From: an uncultured Muribaculaceae bacterium
Lineage (GTDB): Bacteria > Bacteroidota > Bacteroidia > Bacteroidales > Muribaculaceae
Direction: 5' to 3'
DNA: 64,000 nucleotides
Assembly: GCA_910587425.1 (NCBI GenBank)
Contig: CAJUKU010000004.1
Span: 1-64,000, forward strand
Positions 1 to 9,042 of this stretch are shown here, piece after piece. Numbering within the stretch: position 1 is the first letter of the stretch; the number at the start of each line of letters is the position of its first letter. Made by a program: the position numbers and the translations under genes. Below the pieces are notes generated by a model that did not search any database, was not told the origin of the DNA, and saw nothing but the letters and a program-made list of their open reading frames with translations.

Positions 1-104
1 CCTACCAATCCGCTTTTCCGCGATGCGCGGTGCGAATACCGGAAGCAAAGTTAAGATGGCAGGGAGGAGATATCTCTGCGAAACGCCCCATTTGAGGGGA
101 GATA

Positions 105-131
105 GGGCAAATAATGCAAATGGGGCTAATA
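105..131. repeat. Three 9-bp repeats related to GGGCAAATA
   Basis: Three abutting 9-mers, GGGCAAATA, ATGCAAATG and GGGCTAATA. The same degenerate unit recurs in tandem at 22278-22332. The period is a multiple of three, but no gene is seen here, so it is more likely an intergenic repeat than coding. Confidence 0.55.
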
Positions 132-183
132 ACAGAGGGGATTACAACGGAGACAATTTCACCTTTCAGGATGAAATATGTCT

Positions 184-260
184 CCGCCCCGTACTCAGGG
201 AGGGCGGGGCATCTGCTTATGTAAGCAGGTTGATCGGAGGTAGGCTGCGCCATACCTCCG
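184..260. other. Cluster of three hairpins
   Basis: CCGCCC at 184-189 pairs with GGGCGG at 202-207. CTGCTTA at 213-219 pairs with TAAGCAG at 222-228. CGGAGGTA at 235-242 pairs with TACCTCCG at 253-260, extended inside by GGC/GCC. No T-run follows any of them, so they do not look like simple terminators. They may be a leader or a small RNA; the function is unknown. Confidence 0.4.
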
Positions 261-393
261 CCTCAACAAACAGCTATGACGATATTTAACGTGGATGGGC
301 AATGGTTTGGCACTGTGCGGAGAGTATATTTGCGGTGCAAAGATTACTTTGAACAGTACCTAATATAGGAAAGAGACTAATATAAAAAGGATT

Positions 394-633
394 ATGAAAA
401 AGGCGGTTATATTTTCGGCACGGGTGCTTAAGACAGTGAAGGCACTCCCTCACACTGAGCGTGATGCGATCTCGGCAGCATTGGCACGCGAATTTATTCT
501 CGGCGAGGATCCACGTCCGTCGCTCACTCCAGTGCTCGGGATTCTTTACACTATGATACGGTTCTATGTATTGCAGGATCAGCCGGCAGAGCTGGATAAT
601 AGCAGCTGCATGAAACGCTGTGCCTCTATCTGA
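394..633 (+). CDS. Small conserved-looking hypothetical protein (79 aa)
   Basis: A short basic protein beginning MKKAVIFSARVLK. It has an amphipathic, probably helical N-terminal half and an aliphatic segment near residues 45-60. No signal peptide or catalytic motif is seen, and I do not recognise a characterised family. It resembles small Bacteroidales hypothetical proteins in style. It converges on apgM, and its last 55 bases overlap the apgM 3' end on the other strand, so the final ~18 residues may be a read-through tail. A TATATTTG box at 325-332 could serve as its -7 element. Real gene status is likely but not certain. Confidence 0.5.
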   Translation: MKKAVIFSARVLKTVKALPHTERDAISAALAREFILGEDPRPSLTPVLGILYTMIRFYVLQDQPAELDNSSCMKRCASI

Positions 634-1682
634 CCGAACGCGCCCTGCTGCGCTGAAAGCTCATCGAAGTGACAGACGCTATCTGGTATGGAACTTCGAC
701 CCGCTATGACAAAAGGCACCGGATCAGGGCTGTGTTTACCGGTCAGAACATCCGTAGCATGATCAGGGGTCATGGCAACAATTGCATCCGGAGTCGCAGA
801 GATCCATTCAACAGCATGCGAAACGATATGACGGTCTATGGCTTCAATGGTCGCGATCTTACGTCGGCGATCTCTGTCATGTGAAGCAGCATCCGGAGCC
901 TCGACATGCAGCAGCACGAATTCATAACCTGAACGGAGCGCATGGAGAGCAGCCTCAATCTTTGCCTGATAACAGGTGTCGGTACCACCGGTAGCGCCTT
1001 CAGGCACTATCAGATCCATGCCGATCGCGCCCGCGATACCGCGAACCAAGGGGACAGCACAAACTACGGCAGCACGACATCGATCAAAGCGAGAATATTC
1101 AGGTTTATCAGATTCTCCCCATAGACGTATGCCGGTGATCCGTGACTTTTCTCTGTATACTCCAACATTGTCAGGCACATCCTTGGATAAAATTTCTTTC
1201 ACCCGTGCCTCATATTCGCGTGCATAATTTCTGCCACAGGATTTATCAAATATACATACCGCATGGGAGTTGTCGATCGGATACATGTGTGGCATTCCAA
1301 CCGCATTATTGATGCAGCAGCATAACCGATTTACAATTCCTGAATCAATCCACTGAGGATTCTCGATTTCTATGCCACATCCGTCGGAAGCTATGAAATT
1401 GCATCTATATGCCACATCACGTTCAGAAAGTGTGACTCCGATTCCTATAGCCTCCAATGCTCCGCGTGCCTGACGGGGTGGGGGATTGTAGCCCAACAGT
1501 GATAATATGGCGAAATCGCTGCCCGGTGCTTCGCCGTCAGCCATTGAGGTGTCGACAAGACCGCATGCACCGATTGAAGCCAACCGATCCATGCATGGTG
1601 TATCAGCCTCACGCAATGGTGTCGGCGATCCATAACCGCAGCAATCCGCCATGCCATCCGTTATGATTAGGAGAACGGGCAT
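579..1682 (-). CDS. apgM: ApgM-type phosphoglycerate mutase / proposed homoserine kinase
   Basis: Alkaline-phosphatase superfamily protein of the archaeal-type cofactor-independent phosphoglycerate mutase family, about 367 aa. Visible landmarks are the N-terminal metal-site Asp in ITDGMAD (residues 7-13), the nucleophile region GSD (54-56) and the C-terminal metal motifs APDAASHD and TPDHATD. In Bacteroidetes this protein usually sits between thrA and thrC and has been proposed to act as a non-orthologous homoserine kinase. Its position directly after thrA (about 25 bases) supports that reading, and the two are probably co-transcribed. The start is taken as the ATG at 1682; a TTG two codons upstream (1688) is possible. 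No thrC follows it here. Confidence 0.8.
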   Translation of the reverse strand: MPVLLIITDGMADCCGYGSPTPLREADTPCMDRLASIGACGLVDTSMADGEAPGSDFAILSLLGYNPPPRQARGALEAIGIGVTLSERDVAYRCNFIASDGCGIEIENPQWIDSGIVNRLCCCINNAVGMPHMYPIDNSHAVCIFDKSCGRNYAREYEARVKEILSKDVPDNVGVYREKSRITGIRLWGESDKPEYSRFDRCRAAVVCAVPLVRGIAGAIGMDLIVPEGATGGTDTCYQAKIEAALHALRSGYEFVLLHVEAPDAASHDRDRRRKIATIEAIDRHIVSHAVEWISATPDAIVAMTPDHATDVLTGKHSPDPVPFVIAGRSSIPDSVCHFDELSAQQGAFGQIEAQRFMQLLLSSSAG

Positions 1683-1706
1683 GATCAAACAAGGACGGTA
1701 ACGCCG

Positions 1707-4160
1707 TCAGCGTATGTTCGCAATACTGATAATGTCGGCGAATACTCCTGCCGCAGTCACATCAGCTCCGGCACCATAACCCTTTATAATCATGGGGTAT
1801 TCCTTGTAGCGCTCGGTGGTGATCATTATGACGTTATTGCTTCCGGCAAGATTGTAGAACGGATGAGACATGCCGACACTCTCAAGGCTCACAGAAGCAT
1901 CTCCATTGTCGAGACGCGCGACATACCGGAAACGCTCGCCTCTCTTCTCGGCATCGCACCGGCGCTGCTCGAAATCGGCATCCATCTCATGAATGGTCTG
2001 CATGAACTCATCGACCGTACCGCAGAAGTATTTCTCGGGAATCAACGGCTGCCTACTTACATCTTCCTGCTCAATGCGATAGCCAGCCTCGCGTGCAAGG
2101 ATCACGAGCTTACGGATAACATCGGTACCGCTCAGATCCACACGTGGATCCGGCTCGCTGTATCCCTCACGCCGTGCAGCCTCTATAGCCTGCGAGAATG
2201 AAGCCTTCGGTCCGAGAAGATTGAAAATAAAATTCAACGTACCTGACACCACCGCCTCAAGCCGGAGGATCGTGTCGCCGGAATTGATCAGTGAGTTAAT
2301 GGTGTTAATAATAGGCAGTCCCGCGCCAACATTGGTCTCGAAAAGATACTTAACGTCTTTGGAGTGCGCAAGCCGCTTCAGACGGTCGTACAGATCGTAG
2401 CTTCCTGACGCCGCGATCTTGTTTGCCGCCACTATGTTTATGTTGTGCTCAAGCAGAGCGGGGTAGAGTGCGGCAATCTCAGGACTTGATGTGCAATCGA
2501 CAAAAACAGAGTTGAATATGTTCATGCCGATGACACGGTCGCGTATCAGTTCGGGTGAAGAAACGGTGTCGCTATCCTCAAGTGCCTCCCTGTAAGTGGT
2601 GATGTCGAGACCCTCGCGGTCAAAAATTGCTTTTCTGGAATTGGCAATGCCCACAACCTTAAGATCCAGAGCCTTATCACGGAGGAGATTGTCGTGCTGT
2701 TGGGCGAGCTGCTGGATCAGGTGACGCCCAATGTTGCCAATTCCAATTATGAAAAGATTAAGCACTTGGGTGTCAGAGAGAAAAAAACTGTCGTGAATTA
2801 CATTCAGGGCTTTTTTCTGGTCTTTAAGACGGATTACGAACGAAATGTTGGTCTCGGAGGCTCCCTGGGCACATGCGATCACGTTGATGCCGTTGCGTCC
2901 GAGTGTGTTGAACAGGCGACCTGCTACGCCGGTGGCATGACGCATGTTCTCACCGACGATAGCGACGGTGGCGAGATTGTGCTCCGCATGGATGGGGTTG
3001 AACTCACCGGATTCGAGTTCTGTGGCGAACTCGCGGTGGAGTGCATCGAGTGCAAGATCGGCATCTTCATTGCGCACGGCGAACGAGGTAGTATTCTCAC
3101 TCGACGCCTGCGACACCATGAATACGCTCACGCCCTCGCGTGCGAGTGCATTGAAGATTCGTGCATTCACACCAACAATACCGACCATGCCGAGACCGGA
3201 AATGGTAATCAGGCAGGTGTCGCTGATGGATGATATGCCTTTGATGGATTTACCATCAGTGCGTGCCTCCTGCTCCTCACGGTTGGATGAGATAAGGGTG
3301 CCCGGGGCATCAGGGTTGAATGTGTTCTTGATGCGTATGGGGATGTTCTTGTGGAACACCGGGTAAATCGTCGGCGGGTATACCACTTTGGCGCCGAAGT
3401 TGCACAACTCCATAGCCTCGACAAATGTCAGATGGTCGATGACGTATGTATTGCTGATGACGCGCGGGTCAGCCGTCATGAATCCGTCGACATCGGTCCA
3501 AATCTCGAGCTCCTCGGCATCGAGAGCGGCAGCGATAATAGCTGCCGTGTAGTCGCTGCCACCACGTCCGAGATTAGTGACATCGCCGGTGGCAGAGTCG
3601 GATGCTATGAATCCGGGGACTACAGCTACATCAAAGTCAGCCGGTCCGAGCTCGGCGAGCAGCAACGGCTGCGTGGCATTATTGTCGAGCACGTGCTTTC
3701 CGAATTGGTTGACGGTCTTTATGAACTGACGGGAATCGAAAAGACGCGCCCCGCTGATGATCTTGCTTATGATGAAGCTCGACAGGCGCTCGCCATAGCT
3801 CACTATAGTGTCGAGCGATCTGGAGGACACCTCACCAAGCAGACTTACTCCCTTGAATATGTTGCCAAGTTCGTCGAGCATAGCGTCAACACGCATCCGG
3901 CATTCATCCTGCAGATGCACGGGAACAATACCTTCGATAACGTCGTGATGGCGTCGCGCGATAGTGGCGTACGATTCCATGTACTCCTCATTCTTTCCGG
4001 CTGCGGCAGCACGCGCGGTGGCAATGAGCAGATCTGTCACACCGCCAAGTGCGGAAACCACTATTATGGTAGGTTTCTGACGCCCTTCGACGATCTTCTT
4101 GACGGAGCGCAGGCTTTCGACTGTGCCTACGCTTGTGCCGCCAAATTTCAATACTTTCAT
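1707..4160 (-). CDS. thrA: Bifunctional aspartate kinase / homoserine dehydrogenase I
   Basis: An 817-aa fusion, close to the usual ~820. The N-terminal aspartokinase domain (about 1-290) starts with KFGGTSVG. A pair of ACT regulatory domains follows (about 315-465). The C-terminal homoserine dehydrogenase domain (about 468-817) has the nucleotide-binding stretch IGIGNIGRHL and the substrate region NVGAGLPIINT. It catalyses the first and third steps from aspartate toward threonine and methionine in the cytosol. It lies 32 bases downstream of prfC and is followed by apgM. A second, monofunctional aspartokinase (lysC, 61796-63109) occurs in the same window, matching separate threonine and lysine branches. 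Confidence 0.97.
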   Translation of the reverse strand: MKVLKFGGTSVGTVESLRSVKKIVEGRQKPTIIVVSALGGVTDLLIATARAAAAGKNEEYMESYATIARRHHDVIEGIVPVHLQDECRMRVDAMLDELGNIFKGVSLLGEVSSRSLDTIVSYGERLSSFIISKIISGARLFDSRQFIKTVNQFGKHVLDNNATQPLLLAELGPADFDVAVVPGFIASDSATGDVTNLGRGGSDYTAAIIAAALDAEELEIWTDVDGFMTADPRVISNTYVIDHLTFVEAMELCNFGAKVVYPPTIYPVFHKNIPIRIKNTFNPDAPGTLISSNREEQEARTDGKSIKGISSISDTCLITISGLGMVGIVGVNARIFNALAREGVSVFMVSQASSENTTSFAVRNEDADLALDALHREFATELESGEFNPIHAEHNLATVAIVGENMRHATGVAGRLFNTLGRNGINVIACAQGASETNISFVIRLKDQKKALNVIHDSFFLSDTQVLNLFIIGIGNIGRHLIQQLAQQHDNLLRDKALDLKVVGIANSRKAIFDREGLDITTYREALEDSDTVSSPELIRDRVIGMNIFNSVFVDCTSSPEIAALYPALLEHNINIVAANKIAASGSYDLYDRLKRLAHSKDVKYLFETNVGAGLPIINTINSLINSGDTILRLEAVVSGTLNFIFNLLGPKASFSQAIEAARREGYSEPDPRVDLSGTDVIRKLVILAREAGYRIEQEDVSRQPLIPEKYFCGTVDEFMQTIHEMDADFEQRRCDAEKRGERFRYVARLDNGDASVSLESVGMSHPFYNLAGSNNVIMITTERYKEYPMIIKGYGAGADVTAAGVFADIISIANIR

Positions 4161-4192
4161 CGTTATATATAATCGTTCGTAGTGTGGTTCGA

Positions 4193-5773
4193 TTAAAATT
4201 CGCTTGAGAAATGGAAACGGATTTTCGGGAAATCGCTCTGCGCCATCTGCAAGACATAGGAGGAGTCGGCAAGAAAGACATCACGTCCCTCGCGGTCGGT
4301 AGCCATGAACTGATGTTTGCGACGCTTGAATGCCTCCAATGCCTGCTGATCATCGCTTTCTATCCAACAAGCCTTATAGAGCGAAAGGGGTTCCCAACGG
4401 CATTGCGCCCCATATTCGTGCAAAAGCCTGTACTGTATCACCTCAAACTGAAGCTGACCTACAGTGCCGATGATCTTACGTCCGTTGAACTGGTTGGTGA
4501 AGAGCTGCGCCACGCCTTCATCCATAAGCTGCTGAATTCCTTTCTCAAGCTGCTTGGATTTCATCGGGTCGGTGTTCTCTATATATTTGAACATCTCCGG
4601 CGAGAAACTCGGGAGGCCCTTGAAATGGAGCGTCTCGGACTCGGTGAGTGTATCGCCGATCTTGAAGTTTCCAGTATCGGGTATGCCGACAATGTCGCCC
4701 GGGAATGCTTCGTCGACTATGCTCTTTTTCTGCGCCATAAATGCTGTAGGGGCAGCGAATTTCAATGTCTTACCTGACCGGATGTGGCGGTAGGGGGCAT
4801 TGCGCTCGAATTTTCCGGAGCAGACCTTGACGAATGCGATACATGAACGGTGGTTGGGGTCCATGTTGGCGTGGATCTTGAACACGAATCCGCTGAATGC
4901 CTCCTCGGCAGGTTCGACCGTGCGTTCCTCAGCCGTGACGGCACGAGGAGTCGGTGCGATCTTCACAAAACAGTCGAGAAGTTCCTTGACTCCGAACGTA
5001 TTGAGCGCTGAGCCAAAGAATACAGGAGCGACACTACCTGAGAGATAATCGTCGACATCAAATTCGGGGTAGACGCCCTCTATAAGCTCAAGATCCTCGC
5101 GCAATTTCGCTGCATCGGTCTCGCCGACAGCCTGATCGATACGCGGGTCGGACAGAGAATCGATCTCAACGCGCTCGGTGACTTTCTGCTTGTCGGGGGT
5201 GAAAAGATCGAGCGAACGCTCGAATATATTATAGACACCTTTGAACTTGGCACCTATATTTATAGGCCAGCTCAAAGGGCGCACAGCGATGTGAAGTTCC
5301 TGCTCGAGCTCGTCGAGGATATCGAACGGATCGCGACCCTCGCGGTCGAGTTTATTCACGAATATGATAACGGGAGTGTTGCGCATACGGCAAACCTCCA
5401 TGAGTTTACGTGTCTGCTGCTCGACACCCTTAGCGACATCGACAACAATTATCACACTATCGACAGCGGTGAGGGTACGGTATGTATCTTCTGCGAAATC
5501 CTGGTGACCAGGGGTGTCGAGGATGTTGATCTTATATCCATCATATTCAAAACCCATCACGGATGTGGCTACCGAGATGCCGCGCTGCTTCTCGATCTCC
5601 ATCCAGTCGCTGGTGGCTGTTTTCTTGATCTTGTTGGATTTAACGGCACCGGCGATATGTATGGCGCCTCCGAAAAGCAAGAGTTTCTCGGTCAATGTGG
5701 TTTTACCGGCGTCAGGGTGGGAAATTATCGCGAACGTGCGCCGGCGGGCTATTTCGTCAGTAAGCTGTGACAT
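4193..5773 (-). CDS. prfC: Peptide chain release factor 3
   Basis: Translational GTPase of 526 aa that recycles RF1/RF2 from the ribosome after termination. The GTPase motifs are intact: P-loop HPDAGKTTL (residues 19-27), DTPGHQDF (G3) and NKLD (G4), followed by EF-Tu-like domain II and the RF3-specific C-terminal domain. Length and order match the family. The start ATG at 5773 is preceded by a TAACTTTG box (5794-5801 in the plus numbering, read on the minus strand). The gene is divergent from the RNA methyltransferase at 5841. Confidence 0.96.
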   Translation of the reverse strand: MSQLTDEIARRRTFAIISHPDAGKTTLTEKLLLFGGAIHIAGAVKSNKIKKTATSDWMEIEKQRGISVATSVMGFEYDGYKINILDTPGHQDFAEDTYRTLTAVDSVIIVVDVAKGVEQQTRKLMEVCRMRNTPVIIFVNKLDREGRDPFDILDELEQELHIAVRPLSWPINIGAKFKGVYNIFERSLDLFTPDKQKVTERVEIDSLSDPRIDQAVGETDAAKLREDLELIEGVYPEFDVDDYLSGSVAPVFFGSALNTFGVKELLDCFVKIAPTPRAVTAEERTVEPAEEAFSGFVFKIHANMDPNHRSCIAFVKVCSGKFERNAPYRHIRSGKTLKFAAPTAFMAQKKSIVDEAFPGDIVGIPDTGNFKIGDTLTESETLHFKGLPSFSPEMFKYIENTDPMKSKQLEKGIQQLMDEGVAQLFTNQFNGRKIIGTVGQLQFEVIQYRLLHEYGAQCRWEPLSLYKACWIESDDQQALEAFKRRKHQFMATDREGRDVFLADSSYVLQMAQSDFPKIRFHFSSEF

Positions 5774-5793
5774 TTTTTTTGAATTTCAAGCTG

Positions 5794-5832
5794 CAAAGTT
5801 ACGCAGATTTCTTGAAATTTCCGCTAATTTTG
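5794..5832. promoter_or_regulatory. Divergent -7 boxes between prfC and the SpoU methyltransferase
   Basis: On the minus strand TAACTTTG (5794-5801) lies 20 bases before the prfC ATG. On the plus strand TAATTTTG (5825-5832) ends only eight bases before the ATG at 5841. Both match the Bacteroidetes TAnnTTTG -7 consensus, although no clean TTTG -33 element is seen at 19-21 bases for either. The plus-strand transcript would be nearly leaderless. Confidence 0.45.
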
Positions 5833-5840
5833 CAACAGTT

Positions 5841-6608
5841 ATGGAACTGACGAAAGCAATCATAAAGGAGGTATCGGCACTTGACGATGCGCGCACGCGC
5901 CGTGAGTCGGGACTTTTCAAGGCTGAAGGGACAAAATGCGTAAGCGACACGCTCGGGCATTTCGAGGTGGTGCGGCTTCTCGCCACATCGGCATGGCTCG
6001 AATCCAATGCCGGGAAAACAGCCGGTATTGAGAGGGAGAGAATCATTACCGCTCCACGGCGCGACTTCGACAGGATGTCACATCTGTCAACAGCTCCGGA
6101 GGTGATTGCCGTGTACAGGATTCCAGAAACGGCGGTGTCGCCTGCCGAAGCCTCGCGGCAACTGATACTGGCTCTCGATGGCATTCAGGATCCGGGCAAT
6201 CTGGGCACAATAATGCGTACGGCAGACTGGTTCGGAATCCGGATTGTTGTGTGTTCGCAGGATTGCGCTGACCCATATTCACCCAAAGCAGTCATGGCTA
6301 CAATGGGGGCTATCTCACGTGTCAAAGCCGTCAGGACAGATCTTGCTGCTTTTCTCAAACAGTGCGACGCCCCGATATACGGAACTTCGCCCCGAGGAAC
6401 GGATCTGTATAACTCTCAGATAGAGAATAACGGTGTGATCGTAATGGGGAGCGAAGGACATGGGATGACGGAGGTTGTCGAAGCGACCCTGACGCACAGA
6501 CTGCGCATTCCCTCATTCCCACCGGATACGGAATGCTCGGAGTCGCTAAATGTGGCGTCGGCGACGGCTATAATAGTCTCAGAGTTCAGAAGAAGATGGC
6601 AAAACTGA
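5841..6608 (+). CDS. TrmH/SpoU family RNA 2'-O-methyltransferase
   Basis: A 255-aa SPOUT methyltransferase expected to 2'-O-methylate rRNA or tRNA using S-adenosylmethionine. An N-terminal substrate-binding region (1-95) precedes the SpoU fold. Motif 1 is DGIQDPGNLGTIMRTADW (113-130), motif 2 is VMGSEGHGM (201-209) and motif 3 is the SESLNVASA region (233-241). The frame is open further upstream, but the ATG at 5841 gives the family N-terminus and lies right after the -7 box. The end overlaps the radA start by 13 bases, so the two are probably co-transcribed. The modified nucleotide cannot be read from sequence. Confidence 0.88.
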   Translation: MELTKAIIKEVSALDDARTRRESGLFKAEGTKCVSDTLGHFEVVRLLATSAWLESNAGKTAGIERERIITAPRRDFDRMSHLSTAPEVIAVYRIPETAVSPAEASRQLILALDGIQDPGNLGTIMRTADWFGIRIVVCSQDCADPYSPKAVMATMGAISRVKAVRTDLAAFLKQCDAPIYGTSPRGTDLYNSQIENNGVIVMGSEGHGMTEVVEATLTHRLRIPSFPPDTECSESLNVASATAIIVSEFRRRWQN

Positions 6609-7960
6609 AAACAGTATGGGTGTGCAGCTCATGTGGCGCCGATGCTCCAAAATGGGAGGGTCGCTGTCCGCAATGCGGCGAGTGGAACACCATGGTCGAG
6701 GAGCATGTGGCGGATGTGAAGAAGACACGGTCGCAAGGAAACCGCATCGTTTCACGGACACGTCCGCAGAGGGTGTCGGAAATAGAGACCGCTGAGCTGC
6801 CGCGCATAACGATGCCGAGCCGTGAGCTGAACCGAGTGCTCGGAGGCGGACTCGTGCCCGGCTCAATGGTGCTGATCGGCGGTGAGCCTGGTATCGGTAA
6901 ATCGACTTTAGTTCTGCAGAACACGCTTTCAATCAAATCGCGCAAAGTACTGTACGTGTCGGGGGAGGAGAGTGCGACGCAGTTGCGCATGCGTGCCGAC
7001 CGCCTGGGACGCGTGAGCGATAATGTATATATTGTCTGCGAGACATCGCTTGCGAACATATTCGCACATATAGAGGATGTCAAGCCGGGATTGGTGATCA
7101 TAGACTCTATACAGACCATAGCTTCCGACGATCTTGATTCGCCCGCCGGAAGCGTCAGTCAGGTGCGCGAATGCGCGGCATCGTTGCTGCGGTTCGCGAA
7201 GGAGAGCGATGTGCCGGTGCTGCTTATAGGACATATAAACAAGGAGGGGAGCATAGCGGGTCCGAAAGTGCTTGAGCATATAGTCGACGCGGTATTGCAG
7301 TTTGAGGGTGACCGACATTATCTGTACAGGATATTACGCTCGATAAAGAACCGTTTCGGGAGCACATCGGAACTCGGCATATACGAAATGAGGCGGCAGG
7401 GACTGCGAGAGGTCACAAATCCGTCGGAGATGCTGTTGTCACAGCAAGGTGAGGAGCTTTCGGGCACAACCATAGGGATAACGATGGAAGGTGTGCGTCC
7501 GTTCCTGATTGAGGTGCAGGCGCTTGTGAGTACAGCTGCTTACGGTACGCCGCAGCGCTCCGTGACCGGGTTTGATGCCAAGAGGATGAATATGCTTCTT
7601 GCTGTGCTTGAGAAGCGTGTGGGATTCAAACTCGCCCAGAAAGATGTGTTTCTGAATATCGCGGGTGGGCTGAAGGTCAATGATCCGGCGCTCGATCTTG
7701 CGGTGATATGCGCCATTCTGTCGAGCAATGTGGATATGGCTGTGGGCAAGCGTGTGTGCATGGCGGGAGAGGTAGGACTAACCGGTGAGATCAGACCTGT
7801 AACCCGCATTGAGCAACGCATAGCGGAAGCTGAGAAACTCGGAATGGAGAGAATACTCGTGCCAAAAGGCAATGTGAAGGGATTTGACAGCTCGGAACTA
7901 AAGATCGAGATTACGGAGGTGGCGAAAGTCGAGGAGGCTTTCCGTTCGCTGTTTGCCTGA
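6596..7960 (+). CDS. radA: DNA repair protein RadA/Sms
   Basis: RecA-like ATPase of 454 aa that promotes branch migration in recombinational repair. It has an N-terminal zinc finger (C10, C13, C24, C27), a Walker A motif GGEPGIGKS (95-103), the RadA signature KNRFGSTSE, and a C-terminal Lon-protease-like domain. The ATG at 6596 is chosen because MAKLKTVWVCSSCG is the family N-terminus. It overlaps the methyltransferase by 13 bases. Its stop abuts the tatC stop on the opposite strand (7960/7961). Confidence 0.96.
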   Translation: MAKLKTVWVCSSCGADAPKWEGRCPQCGEWNTMVEEHVADVKKTRSQGNRIVSRTRPQRVSEIETAELPRITMPSRELNRVLGGGLVPGSMVLIGGEPGIGKSTLVLQNTLSIKSRKVLYVSGEESATQLRMRADRLGRVSDNVYIVCETSLANIFAHIEDVKPGLVIIDSIQTIASDDLDSPAGSVSQVRECAASLLRFAKESDVPVLLIGHINKEGSIAGPKVLEHIVDAVLQFEGDRHYLYRILRSIKNRFGSTSELGIYEMRRQGLREVTNPSEMLLSQQGEELSGTTIGITMEGVRPFLIEVQALVSTAAYGTPQRSVTGFDAKRMNMLLAVLEKRVGFKLAQKDVFLNIAGGLKVNDPALDLAVICAILSSNVDMAVGKRVCMAGEVGLTGEIRPVTRIEQRIAEAEKLGMERILVPKGNVKGFDSSELKIEITEVAKVEEAFRSLFA

Positions 7961-8770
7961 TCAGTGTTGGGTAAGGATCGTGCGGCTGTCGGTGCAGCTA
8001 TTACCCTTGGGAACGAGGAATGCGCTGAGTTCCCACAGCATGTAAACAGGAAGGAAGACAACCATAAGCGTGAACGGGTCGCCTGTCGGAGTCACCACAG
8101 CCGCGAGTGCAAGAAGAGCCACAATGGCATGACGGCGGTAGCGGGTGAAGATATTGCGCGTAAGCAAACCACATCTGCCGAGCATCCATGCCACCACCGG
8201 CAGCTCGAACACGATTCCCATAATGAGCACGAGCGCAAGGAAATTATCCATGTAGGAATCAAGCGCTATCTGATTGGGTACGGATGCGCTTACCTGATAC
8301 TCAGCCAGAAAACGGAGCGTGAGCGGAAAGACGAGGAAATATCCGACAAAAATGCCGGCATAGAACATCGCCGTGCCTCCAAGCAGAGCACGACCGGCTC
8401 CACGCCTCTCTCCATCATACAGTCCCGGGGAGACGAATCCCCAAACCTGCTGAAGCAGGAACGGGAACGCGAGCACAATGGCAAGCCAGAAAGAGGTGGA
8501 TATGTGAATGAAAAACTGCGAGGCGAGATGGATATTTATCAGCGGGATGTCGCTTAACTGAGCGTTTATCCCTGCGGGCATAAATAAAGATAGCCCTTCT
8601 ATGCGTCCGAGCAGGTCGTACAATGGAAAACCGGGGTTACATGGCGCCAATATGACATGATCAAAAATCCATGTCATCCGGCTGAACAATACTACCGCGA
8701 GCAATAATACAATTGCGATGCAGCGCAGCAGCACCGAGCGCAATGCGTCGAGATGCCCCCAGAAGTCCAT
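7961..8770 (-). CDS. tatC: Sec-independent (twin-arginine) translocase subunit TatC
   Basis: Polytopic inner-membrane protein with about six transmembrane segments that recognises twin-arginine signal peptides. The N-terminal DFWGHLDALRSVLLR matches the conserved TatC start, and the periplasmic loop with VWGFVSPGLYDGERR is typical. An ATG at 8770 gives 269 aa; a TTG at 8797 would add nine residues and sit just after the tatA stop. It directly follows tatA on the same strand, forming a minimal TatA-TatC pair with no separate TatB visible. Confidence 0.93.
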   Translation of the reverse strand: MDFWGHLDALRSVLLRCIAIVLLLAVVLFSRMTWIFDHVILAPCNPGFPLYDLLGRIEGLSLFMPAGINAQLSDIPLINIHLASQFFIHISTSFWLAIVLAFPFLLQQVWGFVSPGLYDGERRGAGRALLGGTAMFYAGIFVGYFLVFPLTLRFLAEYQVSASVPNQIALDSYMDNFLALVLIMGIVFELPVVAWMLGRCGLLTRNIFTRYRRHAIVALLALAAVVTPTGDPFTLMVVFLPVYMLWELSAFLVPKGNSCTDSRTILTQH

Positions 8771-8800
8771 GCTTGCCGTATGTCGGTCAGTCGCCAAAAG

Positions 8801-9001
8801 TCAATCGTCGGCTTTCGTCGGGTTATTATCCGGTCGGTTGACCTCTTCAGTAATATCGTTCATGCCTTGGCGGAAACTGCGGACTCCTTTGCCAATGCCA
8901 CGCATTAGTTCGGGAATACGGCGTGCACCGAAAAAGAGAAGAATGACAATGGCGAGAAGTATGATCTCACCTGCGCCGAGGTTCATAAATGATGTTAGCA
9001 T
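8801..9001 (-). CDS. tatA: Twin-arginine translocase subunit TatA/E
   Basis: A 66-aa protein with one N-terminal transmembrane helix (about residues 9-24) followed by the hinge and amphipathic helix FGARRIPELMRGIGKGV, and an acidic, Pro-rich tail. It forms the transport pore with TatC. A TAACTTTG box on the minus strand (9038-9045) overlaps the stop of the upstream exonuclease gene and is a likely -7 element for tatAC. Confidence 0.93.
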   Translation of the reverse strand: MLTSFMNLGAGEIILLAIVILLFFGARRIPELMRGIGKGVRSFRQGMNDITEEVNRPDNNPTKADD

Positions 9002-9042
9002 GATTATCTCTATTGTTTAATATTAGTGTTGCAGGTGCAAAG

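Larger units (their letters stand above)
1..393. other. Gene-poor left edge with 9-bp repeats and three hairpins
   Basis: No convincing protein gene is visible on either strand. The stretch holds three 9-bp repeat units (105-131), three consecutive hairpins (184-260) and a TAnnTTTG-type box at 325-332 (TATATTTG) about 60 bases upstream of the small gene at 394. No TTTG element lies at the ideal distance from that box, so the promoter call is weak. The open frames here are Gly/Arg- or Pro-rich with no family resemblance. Confidence 0.5.

Noticed and set aside
2..289. Open frames on both strands at the left edge
   Set aside because: Composition is odd (Gly/Arg- or Pro-rich), frames overlap each other and the hairpin cluster, and there is no recognisable family.
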